Notes under the pieces: generated by a model
What the model saw: only the letters and a program-made list of their open reading frames with translations
What the model was told of the DNA's origin: nothing
Database searches by the model: none
Made by a program: the position numbers and the translations under genes
DNA from: Aporrectodea caliginosa
Taxonomy: Eukaryota > Annelida > Clitellata > Crassiclitellata > Lumbricidae
Length of the DNA stretch: 64,000 nucleotides
Reading direction: 5' to 3'
NCBI GenBank assembly: GCA_020284085.1
Contig: JACEVL010000147.1
Location: 369,501-433,500 of the forward strand
Part shown: positions 57,626 through 64,000 of the stretch, one piece after another
Numbering within the stretch: position 1 is the first letter of the stretch
Layout of the letters: every line of letters begins with the position of its first letter

Positions 57626-59740
57626 ATGGTGACGATACCAACGGGTGATTTTATCGAGGCCAAACAGACAGAACTCGTGACGATATAAACTGGTGTTTTT
57701 GTCTTGGCCAAACTTACAGAACTGGTGACGATAAGAACGGATGTTTTTGTCTTGGCCAAACTGACAGAACTGGTGACGATAAGAACGGGTGTTTTTGTCT
57801 TGGCCAAACTGACAGAACTGGTGACGATTTCAACGGGTGTTTTTGTCTTGGCCAAACTGACAGAACTGGTGACGATATCAACGGGTGTTTTTGTCTAGGC
57901 CAAACTGACAGAACTGGTGACGATATGAACGGGTGTTTTTGTCTAGGCCAAACTGACAGAACTGGTGACGATACCAACGGGTGATTTTGTGTAGGCCAAA
58001 CTGACAGAACTGGTGACGATATCAACGGGTGTTTTTGTCTAGGCCAAACTGACAGAACTGGTGACGATATGAACGGGTGTTTTTGTCTAGGCCAAACTGA
58101 CAGAACTGGTGACGATATCAACGGGTGTTTTTGTCTAGGCCAAACTGACAGAACTGGTGACGATTTCAACGGGTGTTTTTGTCTAGGCCAAACTGACAGA
58201 ACTGGTGACGATATCAACGGGTGTTTTTGTCTAGGCCAAACTGACAGAACTGGTGACGATATCAACGGGTGTTTTTGTCTAGGCCAAACTGACAGAACTG
58301 GTGACGATATCAACGGGTGTTTTTGTCTAGGCCAAACTGACAGAACTGGTGACGATATCAACGGGTGTTTTTGTCTAGGCCAAACAGACAGAACTGGTGA
58401 CGATATGAACGGGTGTTTTTGTCTAGGCCAAACTGACAGAACTGGTGACGATATCAACGGGTGTTTTTGTCTAGGCCAAACAGACAGAACTGGTGACGAT
58501 ATCAACGGGTGTTTTTGTCTAGGCCAAACTGACAGAACTGGTGACGATTTCAACGGGTGTTTTTGTCTAGGCCAAACAGACAGAACTGGTGACGATATCA
58601 ACGGGTGTTTTTGTCTAGGCCAAACAGACAGAAATAGTGACGATACCAACGGGTGTTTTTGTCTATGGCCAAACAGACAGAACTGGTGACGATATCAACG
58701 GGTGTTTTTGTCTAGGCCAAACTGACAGAACTGGTGACGATATCAACGGGTGTTTTTGTCTAGGCCAAACTGACAGAACTGGTGACGATATCAACGGGTG
58801 TTTTTGTCTAGGCCAAACGAAGAACAGAAATGGTGACGATATCAACGGGTGTTTTTGTCTAGGCCAAACAGTGACAGAAATGGCAGACTGGTGACGATAT
58901 CAACGGGTGTTTTTGTCTAGGCCAAACTGACAGAACTGGTGACGATACCAACGGGTGTTTTTGTCTAGGCCAAACTGACAGAACTGGTGACGATATCAAC
59001 GGGTGTTTTTGTCTAGGCCAAACAGACAGAACTGGTGACGATATCAACGGGTGTTTTTGTCTAGGCCAAACAGACAGAAATGGTGACGATATCAACGGGT
59101 GTTTTTGTCTAGGCCAAACTGACAGAACTGGTGTGACGATATCAACGGGTGTTTTTGTCTAGGCCAAACAGACAGAAATGGTGGTCAACGAACTGGTGAC
59201 GGGTGTTTTTGTCTAGGCCAAACGACAGAAATGGTGACGATATCAACGGGTGTTTTTGTCTAGGCCAAACTGACAGAACTGGTTAACGATATCAACGGAA
59301 CGGGTGTTTTTGTCTAGGCCAAACGATTTTGACAGAACTGGTGACGATCCAACGGGTGTTTTTGACTAGGACAAATCGTTAACAACTGGTGACGAACTCA
59401 ACGTGTTTTTGTCTAGGCCAAACAGACAGAACTGGTGACGAATCAACGGGTGTTTTTGTCTAGGCCAAACTGACAGAACTGGTGACGATATCAACGGGTG
59501 TTTTTGTTAGGCCAAACTGACAGAACTGGTGACGATAGAACGGGTGTTTTTGTCTAGGCCAAACAGACAGAATGGTGACGATATCAACGGGTGTTTTTGT
59601 CTAGGCCAAACTGACAGAACTGGTGACGATATCAACGGGTGTTTTTGTCTAGGAGACAGAACTGGTGATTAATCAACGGGTGTTTTTGTCTAGGCCAAAA
59701 TGACAGAACTGGTGACGATACCAACGGGTGTTTTTGTGAA
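57626..59740 (+). repeat. satellite block A2 (48-bp unit)
   Basis: About 44 units. Very regular from 57900 to 58640, then with many indels from 58640 to 59740 (partial units, inserted bases). Opening units carry diagnostic variants (GTGATTTTATCGAGG, GATAAGAACGGATG) that recur at 60480-60660. Confidence 0.97.
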
Positions 59741-59940
59741 CAGGCTATACGCGGTATCGGTATCGGCAATTTAAAAATCGGCTACACGCGGTGTCGGCAT
59801 AATCGGCAAAAAGCAGAAATGGTGAATACCAGCGAATGCAATCTAGGCCAAACAGACAGAAATGGTGAAGACACCAACGGGTGTTTTTGTCTAGCCCAAA
59901 CCTACAGAAATGGTGAAGATACCAACGGTTGTGTTTCATC
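59741..59940 (+). repeat. disordered junction with non-satellite insert
   Basis: CGGTATCGGTATCGGCAATT and GGTGTCGGCATAATCGGC are not satellite. Two variant 48-bp units (TAGCCCAAACCTACAG, ACGGTTGTGTTTCATCGAGG) follow, matching 56740-56800. Confidence 0.85.
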
Positions 59941-60482
59941 GAGGACAAATCGAAATAAATGGTTCAACTGAACTGACGAAGAAGTGAATCGAATCGAAGG
60001 AACGTTCGTATATCGGTGAAAGCGTTCAACTGAACTGACGAAGAAGTGAATCGAATCTAAAGAACGTTCGTAAATCGGTGAGTGCGGTAACTGAACAGAC
60101 GAAGAAGTGAATCGAATTGAAGGAACGTTGGTTTATCGGTGAGTGCGGTAACTGAACTGACGAAGATGTGAATCGAATCGAAGGAACGTTCGTATATCGG
60201 TGAGTGCGGTAACTGAACTGACGAAGAAGTGAATCGAATTGAAGGAACGTTGGTATATCGGTGAGTGCGGTAACTGAACTGACGAAAAAGTGAATCGAAT
60301 CGAAGGAACGTTCGTATATCGGTGACTGCGGTAACTGAACTGACGAAGAAGTGAATCGAATTGAAGGAACGATTGTAAATCGGTGACTGCGGTAACTGAA
60401 CTGACGAAGAAGTGAATCGAATCGAAGGAACGTTCGTATATCGGTGACTGCGGTAACTGAACTGACGAAGAAGTGAATCGAA
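59941..60482 (+). repeat. satellite block B2 (61-bp unit)
   Basis: About nine units. Start, end and internal variants (GAACGATTGTAAATCGG) copy block B1, so B2 is a shortened duplicate of it. Confidence 0.97.
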
Positions 60483-61722
60483 ATGGTGACGATACCAACG
60501 GGTGATTTTATCGAGGCCAAACAGACAGAACTCGTGACGATATAAACTGGAGTGTGTTTTTGTCTTGGCCAAACTTACAGAACTGGTGACGATAAGAACG
60601 GATGTTTTTGTCTTGGCCAAACTGACAGAACTGGTGACGATAAGAACGGGTGTTTTTGTCTTGGCCAAACTGACAGAACTGGTGACGATTTCAACGGGTG
60701 TTTTTGTCTAGGCCAAACTGACAGAACTGGTGACGATATCAACGGGTGTTTTTGTCTAGGCCAAACTGACAGAACTGGTGACGATATCAACGGGTGTTTT
60801 TGTCTAGGCCAAACTGACAGAACTGGTGACGATATCAACGGGTGTTTTTGTCTAGGCCAAACTGACAGAACTGGTGACGATATCAACGGGTGTTTTTGTC
60901 TAGGCCAAACTGACAGAACTGGTGACGATATGAACGGGTGTTTTTGTCTAGGCCAAACTGACAGAACTGGTGACGATATCAACGGGTGTTTTTGTCTAGG
61001 CCAAACTGACAGAACTGGTGACGATATCAACGGGTGTTTTTGTCTAGGCCAAACTGACAGAACTGGTGACGATATCAACGGGTGTTTTTGTCTAGGCCAA
61101 ACTGACAGAACTGGTGACGATATCAACGGGTGTTTTTGTCTAGGCCAAACTGACAGAACTGGTGACGATATCAACGGGTGTTTTTGTCTAGGCCAAACTG
61201 ACAGAACTGGTGACGATATCAACGGGTGTTTTTGTCTAGGCCAAACTGACAGAACTGGTGACGATATCAACGGGTGTTTTTGTCTAGGCCAAACTGACAG
61301 AACTGGTGACGATATCAACGGGTGTTTTTGTCTAGGCCAAACTGACAGAACTGGTGACGATATCAACGGGTGTTTTTGTCTAGGCCAAACTGACAGAACT
61401 GGTGACGATATCAACGGGTGTTTTTGTCTAGGCCAAACAGACAGAACTGGTGACGATATCAACGGGTGTTTTTGTCTAGGCCAAACAGACAGAACTGGTG
61501 ACGATACCAACGGGTGTTTTTGTCTAGGCCAAACTGACAGAACTGGTGACGATATCAACGGGTGTTTTTGTCTAGGCCAAACAGACAGAAATGGTGACGA
61601 TACCAACGGGTGACGATTTCATTTAGTGTTTTTGTCTAGGCCAAATGGAAAGAAATGGTGACGCCAACGGGTGTTTTTATCTAGGACAAACGGACAGAAA
61701 TGGTGACTGAACCAACGGGTGT
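60483..61722 (+). repeat. satellite block A3 (48-bp unit)
   Basis: About 26 units, the most homogeneous block. Most units from 60690 to 61430 are identical or differ at one base, giving 340-350-codon open frames on both strands. Confidence 0.97.
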
Positions 61723-62935
61723 TTGAATCGAATCGAAGGAACTATCGAATATCGGTGAGTGCGGTAACTGAACTGACGAAGAAGTGAATCGAATCCAAAA
61801 GAAGAAATCGAATATCGGTGAGTGCGGTAACTGAACTGACGAAGAAGTGAATCGAATCGAAGGTTTGATCGTATATCGGTGAGTGCGGTAACTGAACTGA
61901 CGAAGAAGTGAATCGAATCGAAGGAATGATCGTATATCGGTGGGTGCGGTAACTGAACTGACGAAGAAGTGAATCGAATCGAAGGAACGTTCGTATATCG
62001 GTGAGTGCGGTAACTGAACTGACGAAGAAGTGAATCGAATCGAAGGAACTATCGAATATCGGTGACTGCGGTAACTGAACTGACGAAGAAGTGAACCGAA
62101 TCGAAGGAACTATCGAATATCGGTGACTGCGGTAACTGAACTGACGAAGAAGTGAACGTTCGTATACTGCGGTAACTGAACGAATCGAAGGAACTATCGT
62201 ATATCGGTGGGTGCGGTAACTGAACTGACGAAGAAGTGAATCGAATCGAAGGAATGATCGTATATCGGTGGGTGCGGTAACTGAACTGACGAAGAAGTGA
62301 ATCGAATCGAAGGAATGATCGTATATCGGTGGGTGCGGTAACTGAACTGACGAAGAAGTGAATCGAATCGAAGGAATGATCGTATATCGGTGAGTGCGGT
62401 AACTGAACTGACGAAGAAGTGAATCGAATCGAAGGAACTATCGTATATCGGTGAGTGCGGTAACTGAACTGACGAAGAAGTGAATCGAATCGAAGGAATG
62501 ATCGTATATCGGTGAGTGCGGTAACTGAACTGACGAAGAAGTGAATCGAATCGAAGGAATGATCGTATATCGGTGACTGCGGTCACTGAACTGAAGAACA
62601 AGTGAACCGAATCCAAGGAATGATCGTATATCGGTGGGTGCGGTAACTGAACTGACGAAGAAGTGAACCGAATCGAAGGAACTATCGAATATCGGGGACT
62701 GCGGTAACTGAACTGACGAAGAAGTGAACCGAATCGAAGGAACTATCGAATATCGGTGAGTGCGGTAACTGAGCTGACTAAGAATTGAATCGAATCGAAG
62801 GAATGATCGTATATCGGTGACTGCGGTAACTGAACTGACGAAGAATTGAATCGAATCGAAGGAATGATCGTATATATCCGAGACTGCGGTAAATGAACTG
62901 ACGAAGAAGTGAATTGAATCGAAGGAACATTCGTA
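61723..62935 (+). repeat. satellite block B3 (61-bp unit)
   Basis: About 20 units of a different subfamily (GGAACTATCGAATATCGG and GGAATGATCGTATATCGG). Confidence 0.97.
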
Positions 62936-63505
62936 TTTATCTAGTCCAAATAAACAGAAATGGTGACGATGCAAACGGGAGTTTTCATCTAGGCCTAGGC
63001 GAAATAAACAGAAATGGTGACGATGCAAACGGGTGTTTTTATCTAGGCCAAATAAACAGAAATGGTGACGATGCAAACGGGTGTTTTCATCTAGGCCAAA
63101 TAAACAGAAATGGTGACGAAGTAAACGGGTGTTTTCATCTGGGCCAAACAGACAGAAATGGTGACGATGCAAACGGGTGTTTTTATCAAGGCCAAATAAA
63201 CAGAAATGGTGACGATGCAAATGGTTGTTTTTATCTAGGCCAAATAAACAGAAATGGTGACGATGCAAACGGGTGTTTTTAACTAGGCGAAATAAAAAAG
63301 AAATGGTGACGATGCAAATGGGTGTTTTTATCTAGGCCAAACTGACAGAAATGGTGACGATGCAAATGGGTGTTTTTATCTAGGCCAAATAAACATAAAT
63401 GGTGACGATGCAAACGGGTGTTTTTATCTAGGCCAAATAAACAGAAATGGTGACGATGCAAACGGGTGTTTTTCTCTAGGCCAAATAAACATAAATGTTC
63501 ACGAT
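62936..63505 (+). repeat. satellite block A4 (48-bp unit, variant)
   Basis: About 12 units of a distinct subfamily: GATGCAAACGGGTG, TTTTTATCTAGGCCAAATAA, ACAGAAATGGTGAC. Confidence 0.97.
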
Positions 63506-64000
63506 ACAACGTTAGTATATCGGTGAGTGCGGTAACTGAGCTGACGAAGAAGTTAATCGAATCTAAGAAACTATCGAATATCGGTGAGTGCGGTAACTGA
63601 ACTGACGAAGAAGTGAATCGAATCGAAGGAATGATCGTATATCGGTGAGTGAACGGGTGAAGGAACGTTCGTATCGGTGATTGCAGTAACTGAACTGACG
63701 AAGAAGTGAATCGAATCGAAGGAACTATCGAAAATCGGTGAGTACGGTAACTGAACTGACGAAGAATTGAATCGACTCGAAGGAATGATCGTATATCGGT
63801 GACTGCGGTAACTGAACTGACGAAGAAGTGAACCGAATCGAAGGAATGATCGTATATCGGTGAGTGCGGTAACTGAACTGACGAAGAATTGAATCGTATC
63901 GAAGGAATGATCGTATATCGGTGACTGCGGTAACTGAACTGACGAAGAAGTGAATCGAATCGATGGAATGATCGTATATCGGTGACTGCGGTCACTGAAC
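63506..64000 (+). repeat. satellite block B4 (61-bp unit), runs off window
   Basis: About eight units, diverged, with one short insert of A-like sequence (GAACGGGTGAAGGAACG near 63653). The array continues beyond the window. Confidence 0.97.

Noticed and set aside
56925..57855. Overlapping minus frames of 238 and 299 residues with FDSLLRQFSYRSHRY-type repeats
   Set aside because: Product of the 61-bp satellite read in rotating frames.
55593..58649. Minus-strand 281-311-residue proteins with PRQKHPLISSPVLSVW repeats
   Set aside because: Opposite strand is equally open. Frames end wherever unit length slips. No start context or unique domain.
55905..64000. CRISPR-like array of regularly spaced repeats
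   Set aside because: Whole units, not just spacers, repeat head to tail, no unique spacers exist, and the context is eukaryotic.

Overview
The window looks like nuclear DNA from an invertebrate animal, probably marine. Genes are sparse and split by short introns (about 430-1030 bp). Fragments of many transposon families, long microsatellites and a large satellite array fill the rest. There are no operons, ribosome binding sites or prokaryotic genes. I cannot name the species. The neuropeptide F/Y-type receptor fits a bilaterian.

Only two genes are well supported, and they are convergent. At 39231-40625 (+) an intronless 464-residue class A GPCR of the neuropeptide F/Y receptor type is complete. 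At 41664-49987 (-) an 11-exon acyl-CoA synthetase of the 4-coumarate:CoA ligase/luciferase-like clade can be assembled with matching splice phases at every junction. Its model is about 563 residues and uses one GC-AG intron. One receives an extracellular peptide signal and the other activates carboxylic acids to acyl-CoA through acyl-AMP. Nothing in the sequence links their jobs.

Layout: 1-39 kb is gene-poor. It holds two TIR-bounded non-autonomous DNA elements (6.0-7.3 kb and 11.1-12.1 kb), remnants of hAT and MULE transposases, several LINE 3' ends, a tRNA-derived SINE family, other dispersed short repeats, G/A-rich minisatellites (12.3 and 21.4 kb), large microsatellites and perfect palindromes. 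A few candidate first exons with good donor sites lie at 8.3, 15.8 and 51.7 kb, without recognised products. 39-50 kb holds the two genes. 50-55.5 kb holds repeats, including an RTE-like reverse transcriptase C-terminus. From 55.9 kb to the window end runs a satellite array in which blocks of a 48-bp repeat alternate with blocks of an unrelated 61-bp repeat, with block-scale duplication.

The most unusual items are the two-family alternating satellite with splice-site-like motifs, the two structured TIR elements, the near-perfect foldbacks, the strong excess of the palindrome TAGGCCTA, and the transposon sequence that begins exactly at a splice donor of the ligase gene.
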